From NCBI GenBank assembly GCA_028819195.1, contig JAPPMF010000012.1:273610-337609 (forward strand): 64,000 nt of DNA, given 5' to 3'. The translations under genes were made by a program, and so were the position numbers. Each line of letters starts with the position of its first letter. The stretch's first letter is position 1. Shown piece after piece: positions 37,966-47,189 of this stretch. The DNA comes from Bin55 sp028819195 (GTDB taxonomy: Bacteria; Pseudomonadota; Gammaproteobacteria; Pseudomonadales; Azotimanducaceae). The notes under the pieces are model-generated. The model saw nothing but the letters and a program-made list of their open reading frames with translations, was not told the DNA's origin and ran no database searches.

Positions 37966-39010
37966 CATGTATAAGTGGTCTTTGGTTTGGGCAGTCGCTC
38001 ATCGTGAGTGGTCCGAAGCGGTTTCCTCTCCCTTATTTTGGTTAGGTGCCCTAGGGCTACCCTTAATACTGTTTGTTCTTTTACCGATTGGATTGTTTCT
38101 CTTTTTAGGTTCTCAAGTTAAAGACGAGTCTGGGGCATTGGACGTCGTACCGCCCACTGAATCGGACGTTTCTTCAATTGTTACCCATTTGAATCAACAA
38201 GACACTTTGGTTGTTGAAAGTTCACTACCAACTTTGCAGAACAACACGCGAAGTACACATAACGAAACAGAATTTGATTCGGACATTTATTCTTACTTCA
38301 TGTTTGTCGTGCTTTTCTTTATCTTTTTACAAAGCATCATAGTCTCGTTGATTCTGCTTAGTGTCATTCAAGAAAAGTCTAGCAAACTGATCGAAGTACT
38401 GTTAGCCAGTGTAAAACCATTGCATTTAATGGATGGCAAAGTACTTGGTACGCTGTTGATAACATTTACGGTAATGGGGACTTGGGTTGCAACGGGTTTG
38501 GTAGGTTCACTTATCAATCTAGCGATCACTGCGCCAATGGATCCCAGTCGTACCTTTTCGCTTCTACAATTCATTGTCGACTACTTATTGCTGTCCGTCC
38601 CACTATGGAACTGTCTGTTGTTTTTTGCTCTTGGGACGCCGTGCATAGGGTATGTGGTATCTAGTGTAGCGGCCGTGTGCAGAACTAATGTGGAAGCAAG
38701 AATTATGTCCATGCCATTTACTGTGCTAATGGCATCACCTTTTATTTTTTTGTTCATTGATATTGGTAACCCACCTCCATGGAGCTATGCTTTTGTACCG
38801 TTGTGTACATCGTTTACGATGATGTTGTTATCAGAGCATTTACCGGCATTCCCATGGTACCTGTTGATTGTGTTGTGGTTGATTCTCTACACTTTGGGAA
38901 TCCGATTGATAGCTGATCGTACTTATTCCAAATACATTCTCTCAGAAGACAACGTATCGGGATTCAAGAAGTTAGTTGGCTTAACTCCATCCGCATCCAA
39001 AAAAATGTAA
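37952..39010 (+). CDS. ABC-2 permease, NatB-like
   Basis: This roughly 352-residue permease has an N-terminal span after REWSEAVSSPLFWLGALGLP, a large extracellular loop (about residues 60-120), then five C-terminal spans. The motif EKSSKLIEVLLASVKPLHLMDGKVLG is typical of NatB/ABC-2 permeases. ATG 37952 (14 bases before the ATPase stop) is favoured; ATG 37967 just after the stop and TTG 37946 are alternatives. It is shorter than the usual ~400 residues, the large loop being compact. Confidence 0.87.
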   Translation: MQPTSMYKWSLVWAVAHREWSEAVSSPLFWLGALGLPLILFVLLPIGLFLFLGSQVKDESGALDVVPPTESDVSSIVTHLNQQDTLVVESSLPTLQNNTRSTHNETEFDSDIYSYFMFVVLFFIFLQSIIVSLILLSVIQEKSSKLIEVLLASVKPLHLMDGKVLGTLLITFTVMGTWVATGLVGSLINLAITAPMDPSRTFSLLQFIVDYLLLSVPLWNCLLFFALGTPCIGYVVSSVAAVCRTNVEARIMSMPFTVLMASPFIFLFIDIGNPPPWSYAFVPLCTSFTMMLLSEHLPAFPWYLLIVLWLILYTLGIRLIADRTYSKYILSEDNVSGFKKLVGLTPSASKKM

Positions 39011-39536
39011 AAATTTATTGACTGAGATTGAATCTGCGTGAAAAGTTGCTGGTACACAACCTGGACAGTGACCAAACGAGAATGTTTCGTGTATCTGCAG
39101 TCCAGAGCACTCAGGCCTATCTAGTGCGTAATTTCACTGTTGCTCGCTCTAATCGTGTGGTTTAAGCACTTGTACTTGTTGTGGTTGTGAGTGTATTCGG
39201 TTCTCATCAGTTAGCTAAACTGGTGTTTTGACACGAAATTTCCAAAGAGACAAAAGTTGCAGGAATCAAATAAATTTCTCACGGTCTAAAACAAGGAACG
39301 CTCTTCGTTGTGAAGATCCAATCCAGAGTAATTCAGAAATACCACCTATGTCGATCCTGTCTATCCTCTGCGATGCACTCTGAAGACGACACTCTTGTTA
39401 ACTAACAACATAAGGTCTCAGCAAGTGACTTATTCCATTCTTAAAATTTGTGCTTACATTAAATTAACCCCAAACAATTATTTGCTGATATATTAGTACA
39501 AGTAATTGTTATATATTTATCTTATATAGGAACTTT
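39011..39536. other. Intergenic region upstream of the aminopeptidase gene
   Basis: A 526-bp gap with no ORF or RNA gene that I can support. The last 120 bases are AT-rich (about 39440-39530) and probably hold the promoter of the aminopeptidase gene, whose Shine-Dalgarno AGGAA lies four bases before the ATG. The first part shows only short, weak inverted repeats. This is one of the longest gene-free stretches in the window. Confidence 0.5.
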
Positions 39537-40907
39537 ATGCTAATTTTTGACGATAATCCGCAACAAGGAACCCCCATCGAGTTAGTTGCCAGCACTGATC
39601 TTGACGACTGGCTGGAATCGCAGGATGAAATAACCAAAAAATGGGCAAAACAACATCAATTCGAAGGCAAAGCAAATCAATTTTTCGTTCTACCTGACGC
39701 CGGTGGGATACCTGGTAAAGTATTCGCGGGTATTGGTAAGAAAGCAAGTGTAAAAAGTCTAGGCGCACTGGCACACCGCCTCCCAAAACAATCCTACTTT
39801 CTCAGTAATGCTGCCGATGAAGACACCTACGTTTTAGCACTGGGATGGGGGATGGGTACTTATCGATATAACGTCTATCGAACAAAAGAAAAGGACAAAG
39901 AGACGACAGCGAAACTCTACTTAGATCCAATGTTCAAAAATATCAATGATGAACTTGAGGCTGTGAATCTATCACGAGATTTGATCAACACTCCTGCGGG
40001 TGATATGTTGCCACATAACTTCGAAGTAGCTGTGCGAAAAGTTTGCAAGCAGTTCGAAATTGACTTGAATGTTACCACAGGCGAAGAGTTACTTGAAGCA
40101 GGCTTCCGTACCATCCATGCAGTCGGAAGAGCTAGTGTGTCTGCGCCTAGGTTGCTAGATTTCAGTTGGGGAAATGCAGACGCTCCCAAAGTTACGTTAA
40201 TAGGCAAAGGAGTCTGTTTTGACTCGGGTGGTCTAGACCTGAAAACTGCGGCGGGGATGCTTGACATGAAAAAAGACATGGGAGGCGCCGCAATCGCTTT
40301 AGGTTTAGCACAACTCATTATGGCTCGCCAACTCAATATCAGACTGCGGGTTCTACTACCAGCAGTTGAAAATGCTGTGTCCGCGAATGCTTATCACCCG
40401 CGAGACGTCATTCATACCTACAAAGGTACGACCGTTGAGGTTGGCAATACTGATGCGGAAGGACGTCTAATCCTTTGCGATGCCATCACACTAGCCACGG
40501 AAGATGATCCTGAGCTAGTAATCGACTTTGCGACATTGACGGGTGCTGCACGAATAGCTCTCGGACCTGATCTACCCGCCATGTATTGCAACCGTGATGA
40601 AATTGCTGACGAGATCTTGGAATCAAGCCAAACTGTCGAAGAATTAGTATGGCGGTTACCGCTGTTTAAGTCCTACCAATCTATGTTAGATTCAAAAGTT
40701 GCCGATTTGTCAAGTACGGGTTCCACTCCTTTAGGTGGCTCAATAACGGCCGCGCTGTTCTTGGAACACTTTGTGAACGATACACCTTGGGTACATTTCG
40801 ATTTGATGGCAAGTAACACTCGAACGAGACCCGCGCATCCTGAAGGAGGTGAAGGGTCAGTGTTACGCACCTTGTTTCACTATTTGCATTCGCGATTTGG
40901 TGGCTAG
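39537..40907 (+). CDS. M17-family leucyl aminopeptidase
   Basis: This 456-residue enzyme has the M17 metal and active-site blocks GKGVCFDSGGLDLKTAAGMLDMKKDMGGAA and the family signature NTDAEGRLIL, plus the DFATLTGAARIALG segment. It removes N-terminal residues from peptides using two metal ions. The N-terminal domain (about residues 1-130) is shorter and different from PepA of E. coli, so it resembles the second M17 group seen in many gamma- and alphaproteobacteria. The ATG has a well-spaced AGGAA. Confidence 0.93.
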   Translation: MLIFDDNPQQGTPIELVASTDLDDWLESQDEITKKWAKQHQFEGKANQFFVLPDAGGIPGKVFAGIGKKASVKSLGALAHRLPKQSYFLSNAADEDTYVLALGWGMGTYRYNVYRTKEKDKETTAKLYLDPMFKNINDELEAVNLSRDLINTPAGDMLPHNFEVAVRKVCKQFEIDLNVTTGEELLEAGFRTIHAVGRASVSAPRLLDFSWGNADAPKVTLIGKGVCFDSGGLDLKTAAGMLDMKKDMGGAAIALGLAQLIMARQLNIRLRVLLPAVENAVSANAYHPRDVIHTYKGTTVEVGNTDAEGRLILCDAITLATEDDPELVIDFATLTGAARIALGPDLPAMYCNRDEIADEILESSQTVEELVWRLPLFKSYQSMLDSKVADLSSTGSTPLGGSITAALFLEHFVNDTPWVHFDLMASNTRTRPAHPEGGEGSVLRTLFHYLHSRFGG

Positions 40908-40963
40908 TTACTAGGTCTGTCGTGTGATGCGCTTACCCAATCGCAATTCGTAATCTGACTGCT

Positions 40964-42373
40964 ATGGATTTTTACCTTCACGACACTAAACAGAGGTGTA
41001 AGCGTAAGTTCGTCCCGATCGATAAAAATAATGTCCGCGTTTATGTTTGCGGTCCGACGGTTTACGACAGGGTACACATCGGTAATGGTTTTTCGGCTGT
41101 TGTATTTGACGTACTGACACGACTCTTAAGAGTCCTGTTTCCAAAAGTTACCTACGTACGAAACATCACTGATATCGATGACAAGATCATCTTTGCCGCA
41201 CTAGCTAACGATGAACCCATAGATGATCTGACCGTACGCTTCTCAAGAGCGTTTCATGACGATGCAAAAGCTTTATATGTTCTACCTCCTGATATCGAGC
41301 CTAAACCTACTGAACTCATCAACGAAATCATACAGAACATATCACAGCTCATCGAACGCGATTACGCGTATTTTTCTCAGCAGCACGTATTGTTTCACGT
41401 TCCGTCCTTTGAAAATTATGGCGCACTCTCTGGACGCTCGCTTCAAGAAATGATCGACGGGGCTCGAGTAGAAGTTGCACCTTATAAACGCGATCCAAAA
41501 GACTTTGTTCTGTGGAAACCGTCTACCCCAGAACAACCTGGCTGGGACTCACCGTGGGGACGCGGACGACCTGGATGGCACATCGAATGCTCGGCCATGA
41601 TTCGGACCCACCTAGGTTCTACTATCGATATTCACGGCGCAGGTAGCGATTTAATGTTTCCACACAACGAAAATGAACTAGCACAAGGTGTGTGCATTGA
41701 AGAAGATGCTCAGTTTGTTAATTACTGGATGCACAACGGTATGTTGAATCTCGGCGGCAAGAAAATGTCCAAAAGTCTAGGGAATATTCTCACCGTACAA
41801 GACGCGCTGGTTCAGAACAGTGGTGAGATCATTCGTTACGCGTTTCTAAGTGGACACTACCGTCAAAGTTTATTGTGGAACGAGGATTTATTGATTCAAT
41901 CCAAAAACAGTTTAACTACCTTGTATCGTGCGCTACAACATGTAAGTGAGATAACAGGTCAAACAGACCTGAAATCTTCCGACTATTCACGCGAGCGATT
42001 TGGTAGTTTTCCTGAAGAAGTTGTGTCTCACCTCTGTGATGATCTACATACGCCTAAAGCGCTCGCAGCAGTACATCAAATAGCAAAAGATATGTATAGC
42101 GTCGATAATGTCGAAGAAGCCAAAAGTAAACGCGACGACTTGCTAGCTGGCGCGTGGCTGTTAGGACTGCTCAATGAATCTGCAGTAACGTTTTTTAAGT
42201 CCAAAATCGATTCGCTCCCACCAGCAGAAATCGAACAATGGATCGTGAAGAGAAACGACCACCGGAAGAACGGCGAATTCGCGCAAGCTGATGAAATTCG
42301 ACAATTTCTCGCTAAAAAAGGTGTCGAACTAGAAGACACTCGCTCGGGAACACGTTGGGTTAGTCGTCAATAA
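40964..42373 (+). CDS. cysS: Cysteinyl-tRNA synthetase
   Basis: This 469-residue class I synthetase has the HIGN signature in CGPTVYDRVHIGN, the zinc-linked GWHIECSAMI segment, the HNNE-equivalent region FPHNENELAQ and KKMSKSLGN. It attaches cysteine to tRNA-Cys. The usual HIGNARS reads HIGNGFS here, a modest departure. The length and domain order are normal. A 52-bp gap leads to the M20 peptidase pseudogene. Confidence 0.97.
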   Translation: MDFYLHDTKQRCKRKFVPIDKNNVRVYVCGPTVYDRVHIGNGFSAVVFDVLTRLLRVLFPKVTYVRNITDIDDKIIFAALANDEPIDDLTVRFSRAFHDDAKALYVLPPDIEPKPTELINEIIQNISQLIERDYAYFSQQHVLFHVPSFENYGALSGRSLQEMIDGARVEVAPYKRDPKDFVLWKPSTPEQPGWDSPWGRGRPGWHIECSAMIRTHLGSTIDIHGAGSDLMFPHNENELAQGVCIEEDAQFVNYWMHNGMLNLGGKKMSKSLGNILTVQDALVQNSGEIIRYAFLSGHYRQSLLWNEDLLIQSKNSLTTLYRALQHVSEITGQTDLKSSDYSRERFGSFPEEVVSHLCDDLHTPKALAAVHQIAKDMYSVDNVEEAKSKRDDLLAGAWLLGLLNESAVTFFKSKIDSLPPAEIEQWIVKRNDHRKNGEFAQADEIRQFLAKKGVELEDTRSGTRWVSRQ

Positions 42374-42425
42374 CCTAAGAACCTGTATAGCAACAATTGC
42401 CGTCAATTTTCCCGCTAGGGATACT

Positions 42426-43926
42426 ATGAACTTCGAACAAACAAAAGATTTTCTCCAACAACATTGGAACTCGTGGATCTTAGCAACCTTGCAGGAATAT
42501 ACCAAAATTCCAAACGTATCACCGTTGTTTGATCCAGACTGGGAGTCACATGGCTACATGGAGCAAGCTGCTCACTTACTTGTGGATTCGGTTTCGAATG
42601 TACAAATTCAGGGAATCAACTATCGAATCGTACGGTTACCAAATTGTACTCCACTGATATTGATAGAGGTGGCAGCTTTCCAGAACGGTCATGGTAATGT
42701 ATTGTTATATGGACATTACGATAAACAACCAGCATTCACCTACTCACATCGCCCCGATAAGTCTATGACATTTCCCGTTATATGGACATTACGATAAACA
42801 ACCAGCATTCACCGGTTGGGACGACGGAAAAGGTCCGTGGTCTCCAGTCCTAGAAAACGGGCGATTGTATGGTCGTGGTACCGGCGACGATGGTTACGCG
42901 ATCTTTTCCTGTCTCACTGCGATTGCCTCGTTACAACAACAAGGTTGCGCACATCCTCGTTGTGTGATACTCATTGAGGGATGTGAAGAAAGCGGTAGTC
43001 CGGATCTACCGACATACATGGAACATCTCAACGACGAAATTGGTACACCCGATGTCGTGGTTTGTCTAGATGCGGAGTGCGGGAACTACGATCAACTCTG
43101 GCTCACAACATCTCTTAGAGGAGTCATTTCTGGTACGCTGCATGTCCACGTTCTCACAGAAGGTATCCATTCTGGCGCAGGAGGTGGGATTGTACCCTCA
43201 AGTTTTCGAATACTACGCGCGTTGCTGGAAAGACTGGAAACACAAAACGACGGAACTATGGTAGAAGATTTCCATGAACCGATCCCTGCTTGGGTTGAGG
43301 AACAGTCTCTGGAAGTTGCGACGACCCTAGGCGAAACTGTTCTCAACCGATATCCTTGGTCTAACCCTAAAAGCGTCTTTACCAAAAACCTCGCAAATCT
43401 CGTCACTGCAAACACCTGGTCTCCATGTCTTGAAATCGTCGGAATCGATGGTGTTCCAAGAACACAGGATGCTGGCAACACGTTACGCCCATATACCTCG
43501 GCCAAAATTTCAATTCGATTACCACCAAACTGCGATCCCAAGCGGATTTGTACCTTTGTCAAACAAGAACTAGAACGGGATACACCACGCGGTGCACAAG
43601 TAACCTTTGAACTTGATGCAGCTGAATCTGGTTGGTTTTCACCTGAAGTACAACCATGGTTGAACGACTCTCTCCACGCTGCTTCCAACCTTTTCTTTGG
43701 ACAACCGTGCAAGAGAATGGGAACGGGTGGAACTATCCCCTTTATGAAAATGTTAGGTAACCAATACCCTGACTGTCAATTTGTCGTAACTGGTGTTCTT
43801 GGACCACATTCAAATGCGCATGGTCCAAACGAATTTTTGGACCTCAAGACTGCAGAACGGGTAACTGGTTGTGTTTCGTATCTACTCAATCAAGTCGCGT
43901 CAGGTAATCACAACATCGGAGCTTGA
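42426..43926 (+). pseudogene. M20-family metallopeptidase, disrupted by a 73-bp insertion
   Basis: The 5' part reads 123 codons from ATG 42426 and then goes out of frame; the 3' part reads from about 42780 onward to the stop at 43926. The 73-bp unit between two copies of a 37-base segment (see the repeat entry) breaks the frame. Without it the reading becomes YGHYDKQPAFTGWDDGKGPWSPVLENGRLYGRGTGDDGYAIF, exactly the M20 peptidase core. Catalytic features are intact in the rest: GTGDDG, the EGCEESGSPDLPTY glutamates and LDAECGNYDQL. The family cleaves small peptides with two zinc ions. The 3' end overlaps the HNH gene by 19 bases. Confidence 0.9.
42704..42813 (+). repeat. Two direct copies of a 37-base segment with a 36-base insert
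   Basis: A 37-base segment at 42704-42740 is repeated without mismatch at 42777-42813. Between them lie 36 bases (42741-42776) that do not resemble the neighbouring coding sequence. The 73-base period is not a multiple of three, so the M20 peptidase frame is lost. This is either a small tandem duplication with filler DNA or a local assembly error. Confidence 0.95.
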
Positions 43927-44537
43927 ATCGACGTCAATCGATTACTCACGTTACGACACTGACGTGAACTACCAAATTGGGTCTCTAAAAACGACATTTG
44001 ATCTCCAAGAATTCGTCCAGAATTGATCAATGTCAAATATTCTGCTAAATTGGGAGTATACGGTAGTGCAATCAATTCTTGCTTGCAGTCCTCTAACCTA
44101 CGGTTTCCTTTAGCTTGATTACAACGTTTACAAGCGGTCACCACGTTGTTCCACACGTGCTGTCCTCCCATACTACGTGGAATCAAATGATCACAGGTTA
44201 AGTTCACTAGATTTTGACGAATACCACAATACATACAAGTGTGGTAATCTCTAGCAAACAACGCATGATTAGTGAGGGTCGGTGTAGTTTTTTTAGTCTC
44301 AACGATTCTGCCCTCACAAGCAATGATGCTACTCACGTCGACTAGTGTTTGTCGTCCGTGGAGCCTCGAAAAACCACCGCGAATACGAATTTTAAATTCA
44401 CCAACACTCCATCGTACGAGATCTCGAGTATAAAGCCGCACAGCCGTCTGCCAGGAGATCCAACTCTTAGGTTGTCCTGCTACATCTAGTCGAAGAATCC
44501 TCGGAACTCTTCGGTATTTGTCAATAGTAGTAACCAT
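43908..44537 (-). CDS. HNH endonuclease-family protein
   Basis: This 209-residue protein has the HNH core: C101 and C104 (CMYCG), then NLTCDHLIPRSMGGQHVWNN (His117 being the HNH histidine, plus N), and C136/C139 (CKRCN). The four cysteines bind zinc and the core cuts DNA or RNA. The N-terminal ~90 residues (ILRLDVAGQPKSWISWQTAVRLYTRDLV) match the gammaproteobacterial chromosomal HNH group rather than a mobile restriction enzyme. It converges on the M20 pseudogene. Confidence 0.85.
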   Translation of the reverse strand: MVTTIDKYRRVPRILRLDVAGQPKSWISWQTAVRLYTRDLVRWSVGEFKIRIRGGFSRLHGRQTLVDVSSIIACEGRIVETKKTTPTLTNHALFARDYHTCMYCGIRQNLVNLTCDHLIPRSMGGQHVWNNVVTACKRCNQAKGNRRLEDCKQELIALPYTPNLAEYLTLINSGRILGDQMSFLETQFGSSRQCRNVSNRLTSIQAPML

Positions 44538-44745
44538 TTTTGAGTGCAGTTTCTAACAGATTTAGCTATAAGTTTATCGAAAGAGTATCTAATTCAAAGA
44601 ACGAAACATCAGCTGTTGTTCGCCGATATCGCAAAATTTTACGTCAAATTTTAAGTCGTAATCTCCAATTCTTCCATTTACTCTTATACAAGTTTTCAAA
44701 AATTGACTAAAAATGAGAGAAAATGCTTAGAATTACATCGTTAGC

Positions 44746-44806
44746 ACACGCGAGGAACGCGTGTAGTTAACTTAGCAAAGAAATTAAAGACATGGATGTT
44801 TGGGAG
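44746..44806 (+). promoter_or_regulatory. CsrA/RsmA-like leader of the SPOR lipoprotein gene
   Basis: The leader has a hairpin with perfect 7-bp stem ACACGCG/CGCGTGT (44746-44752, 44758-44764) and loop AGGAA. Then ACATGGATGT at 44790-44799 fits the CsrA consensus core (A-C-A-N-GGATGT). Finally GGGAGG, the Shine-Dalgarno, at 44802-44807 carries a third GGA. GGA in a hairpin loop plus sites next to and on the Shine-Dalgarno is the architecture of CsrA-repressed messengers. No csrA gene is visible in the window. Confidence 0.5.
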
Positions 44807-44814
44807 GTAACTCA

Positions 44815-45516
44815 ATGAAAACCATACAATGGATGGTAACTATCTTTGCACTGTTAAGTTTATCCGCTTGCAACAGTTTCTTTTTACAACCAAAGGATGT
44901 CAACAGTGATAGTCAATGGGACTGCACTGAGGTAGACGAGAACGGAAACTGGGATTGTGACGAGTACGACACTGAAATCGACAGCAAGTTGGAAGACAGT
45001 TTGTCTGAACCTAGTGTATCATCTGATCCACAGCAAACCCCCTCATATGCGCAATCTCCACGGTCAAATTCGACTGTACAAGTAAAACCTTATCGCGCGG
45101 GGCTGGGAACCGCAGATGCTGAGACTTCAAGTGGTCACGCTAACGAGGCGCAGACTCCCGAGGAAGTGCCCGAATACGTATGGCTCGCATACGAACCAGA
45201 GGCACCTACAAGAATAGAAGATTTACCTGACGATATGTACGCCGTGCAACTCATTGCTGTTAGTACGAAAGAAAAAGCTATGCAATACGTCGAAGACGAA
45301 ACTTGGTTAGTTGAACCGACCGGTGTACGGGTATTGTCTAATGGAAAACCGTACTACGTCATTCTTTTGGGGATTTATGAGACTAAACGCCGAGCGGAAC
45401 TCGCCGTCCGTAGCATCGCAGATGACGTCGGTTCGAACAAACCTTGGATTCGTTCACTTAGTTCATTACAGACTGCGATCAAGGATGCGAACCGAAAACT
45501 CGGAACTAACTATTGA
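44815..45516 (+). CDS. Lipoprotein with SPOR domain
   Basis: Signal peptide with lipobox LSAC, an acidic segment (WDCTEVDENGNWDCDEYD), a Ser/Pro/Gln-rich linker (about residues 60-120) and a C-terminal SPOR-type domain (YAVQLIAVSTKEKAMQYVED...KPYYVILLGIYETKRRAELAVRSI). SPOR domains bind denuded glycan strands of septal peptidoglycan, as in DamX and RlpA. ATG 44815 has GGGAGG seven bases before it; ATG 44800 lacks one. Lipoprotein anchoring plus SPOR suggests an envelope cell-division role. The leader is a CsrA-site candidate. Confidence 0.82.
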   Translation: MKTIQWMVTIFALLSLSACNSFFLQPKDVNSDSQWDCTEVDENGNWDCDEYDTEIDSKLEDSLSEPSVSSDPQQTPSYAQSPRSNSTVQVKPYRAGLGTADAETSSGHANEAQTPEEVPEYVWLAYEPEAPTRIEDLPDDMYAVQLIAVSTKEKAMQYVEDETWLVEPTGVRVLSNGKPYYVILLGIYETKRRAELAVRSIADDVGSNKPWIRSLSSLQTAIKDANRKLGTNY

Positions 45517-45553
45517 TCGGTTGATTCGCCTTACCTAACCCTAAACGTGCAAG

Positions 45554-45584
45554 ATGGACCTGGTCTAATCGACCTTAGGTCCAT
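45554..45584 (+). terminator. Possible stem-loop downstream of the SPOR lipoprotein gene
   Basis: ATGGACCT (45554-45561) pairs with AGGTCCAT (45577-45584); an inner GGTC/GACC pairing is separated by a small bulge. A looser outer arm (AAACGTG/CACGTGTTT) may extend it. No clean T-run follows, so it could be a bidirectional transcript end or an mRNA 3' element between the two convergent genes. Confidence 0.35.
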
Positions 45585-45693
45585 TTACCCACGTGTTTTC
45601 CCACACACAACATACAAATCGGGTAGGGATTTCAATTTCAATTGAAGGCAACGGCGCTCTTTTGTACGGACTGAGTTTTTCCGCATTGCTGAA

Positions 45694-46173
45694 CTATAGC
45701 AGTTGTAGTATATACTCGGCTTTGCTAACTTTGAATTCTTGTGGTTGTTCGACTTCGAGGCGATCGACGGTACCGTCCTTTACAATCATGGCATATCGCT
45801 GAGAACGTTTGCCTAATCCAAAACTGGATCCATCCATCCACAAACCCATTGCTTCGGTAAATTCGCCGTTACCATCGCCCATCATTAAGATTGATTCAGC
45901 GTTGACGTCCCGACCCCAGGCATCCATAACGAAAGGATCGTTTACCGATACACAAACAATATCCGATACACCTTTCGCTTTAATAGCGTCGGCATGTCGA
46001 ATAAACCCAGGTAAATGTTGCTCAGAGCAGGTCGGTGTAAACGCCCCTGGTACACCAAATATGACTACGGTCTTACTTGCTGTTAACTCTTTCGTATTTA
46101 CTGTTACTAGTTTACCTTCACGGATCGTACGTAGCATTGCATCAGGTATTGGATGGCCTTGTTGTACTGTCAT
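45694..46173 (-). CDS. Prx5-type peroxiredoxin
   Basis: This 159-residue thiol peroxidase of the AhpC/TSA Prx5 group has peroxidatic C49 in VPGAFTPTCSEQHLPGF and the family WGRDVNAESILMMGDG and GLGKRSQRYAMIVKDG parts. It reduces hydrogen peroxide and organic peroxides, using glutathione or thioredoxin. ATG 46173 has an AAGGAA seven bases upstream, so the longer open frame to 46305, which overlaps the divergent DMT gene, is rejected. There is only one other Cys (VCVSV), so the resolving partner is uncertain. Confidence 0.92.
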   Translation of the reverse strand: MTVQQGHPIPDAMLRTIREGKLVTVNTKELTASKTVVIFGVPGAFTPTCSEQHLPGFIRHADAIKAKGVSDIVCVSVNDPFVMDAWGRDVNAESILMMGDGNGEFTEAMGLWMDGSSFGLGKRSQRYAMIVKDGTVDRLEVEQPQEFKVSKAEYILQLL

Positions 46174-46282
46174 CGAAAATTCCTTATAACTTGTAGTGAA
46201 ACTAAATTTCGCGGATTCTAAAACCGCTTCTTCTAGTGGAATTTTATACCGATGTTCTAACTCGCTAGATTGGGGATAGAAA

Positions 46283-47188
46283 TTGCTTCGTAAAGCCCGG
46301 AACAATAACTTGCTCGCGATTGCACTAGCTGCAGTTGTGGTTCTTTGTTGGTCGACCGTCGCAACGGCATTTAAGTTAGGCTTGTCCCACCTATCTGTGG
46401 CTCAATTACTCTTTCTAAGCTGTCTCTTTTCACTCATATTCTTTGCTATCGTCTCATTCTTTATTGGGTTTCCGCAGTTTTCGACCAAAACCATTCTCAG
46501 AGGAGCGTCATTGGGAATACTCAATCCACTTTTGTACTACTTCATTCTGTTCGCAGCGTACGAACGGTTACCCGCTCAAATCGCTCAACCTCTGAACTGC
46601 ACACACGCTATAGTAACAGCCCTCATCGCTATTCCCATTCTTAACCAACGACCAAAAGCGCGCGTTTGGCTCGGCATGTGTATAGGTTACCTGGGTGTCG
46701 TTGTCTTAGTGACTCAAGGTACGTTCCAGCACTTTGACTTCGACAACATAGGGGTAGTACTAGCCTTAGGTAGCTCAGTGATATGGGCTACCTACTGGAC
46801 CTTAAATGTGCGATTTGCCAACGATCCGATTTCGATTCTGTTCATTGGATTTTGTGTTGCAACGCCATTGACTGGTCTATATTGTCTCTTATTCGACCAA
46901 CTTCCTGAAATAAATATGACAAACTTGGGATTTGGTCTGTGGGTTGGAATTTGTGAAATGGGTCTAGCTTTTTTGCTCTGGCAACGTGCGCTGAAGATTG
47001 CTTCACATGTCGGATTAATCGCACCTCTGGCTTATCTTAGCCCCGCTTTGTCTTTGATTTTCATTCAATACGTGCTAGGCGAAAACGTGCATTTGATGAC
47101 GATCGCGGGATTAGCGGTACTACTATGTGGTATATTTATCGTCCATTTTCAACGCTTCAAACGAGTCACTGAAAACTCCGTCACTTGA
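46283..47188 (+). CDS. DMT-superfamily (EamA) metabolite transporter
   Basis: This 301-residue protein has ten spans and two EamA repeats: ALAAVVVLCWSTVATAFKLGLSHLSV and, later, SSVIWATYWTLNVRF. LSPALSLIFIQYVLGENV closes the second repeat. DMT exporters move amino acids, purines or other metabolites; the substrate is not readable. It starts at TTG 46283 with GGGGAT upstream. It is divergent from the peroxiredoxin (about 110 bp) and convergent with the Ldh-family gene. Confidence 0.88.
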   Translation: MLRKARNNNLLAIALAAVVVLCWSTVATAFKLGLSHLSVAQLLFLSCLFSLIFFAIVSFFIGFPQFSTKTILRGASLGILNPLLYYFILFAAYERLPAQIAQPLNCTHAIVTALIAIPILNQRPKARVWLGMCIGYLGVVVLVTQGTFQHFDFDNIGVVLALGSSVIWATYWTLNVRFANDPISILFIGFCVATPLTGLYCLLFDQLPEINMTNLGFGLWVGICEMGLAFLLWQRALKIASHVGLIAPLAYLSPALSLIFIQYVLGENVHLMTIAGLAVLLCGIFIVHFQRFKRVTENSVT

Positions 47189-47189
47189 T

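Noticed and set aside
39917..40336. 139-codon minus-strand frame
   Set aside because: Shadow of the aminopeptidase gene.
43092..43712. 206-codon open frame on the minus strand
   Set aside because: It lies entirely within the M20 peptidase coding sequence, is rich in Ser/Arg/Pro typical of antisense shadows, and has no family motif.
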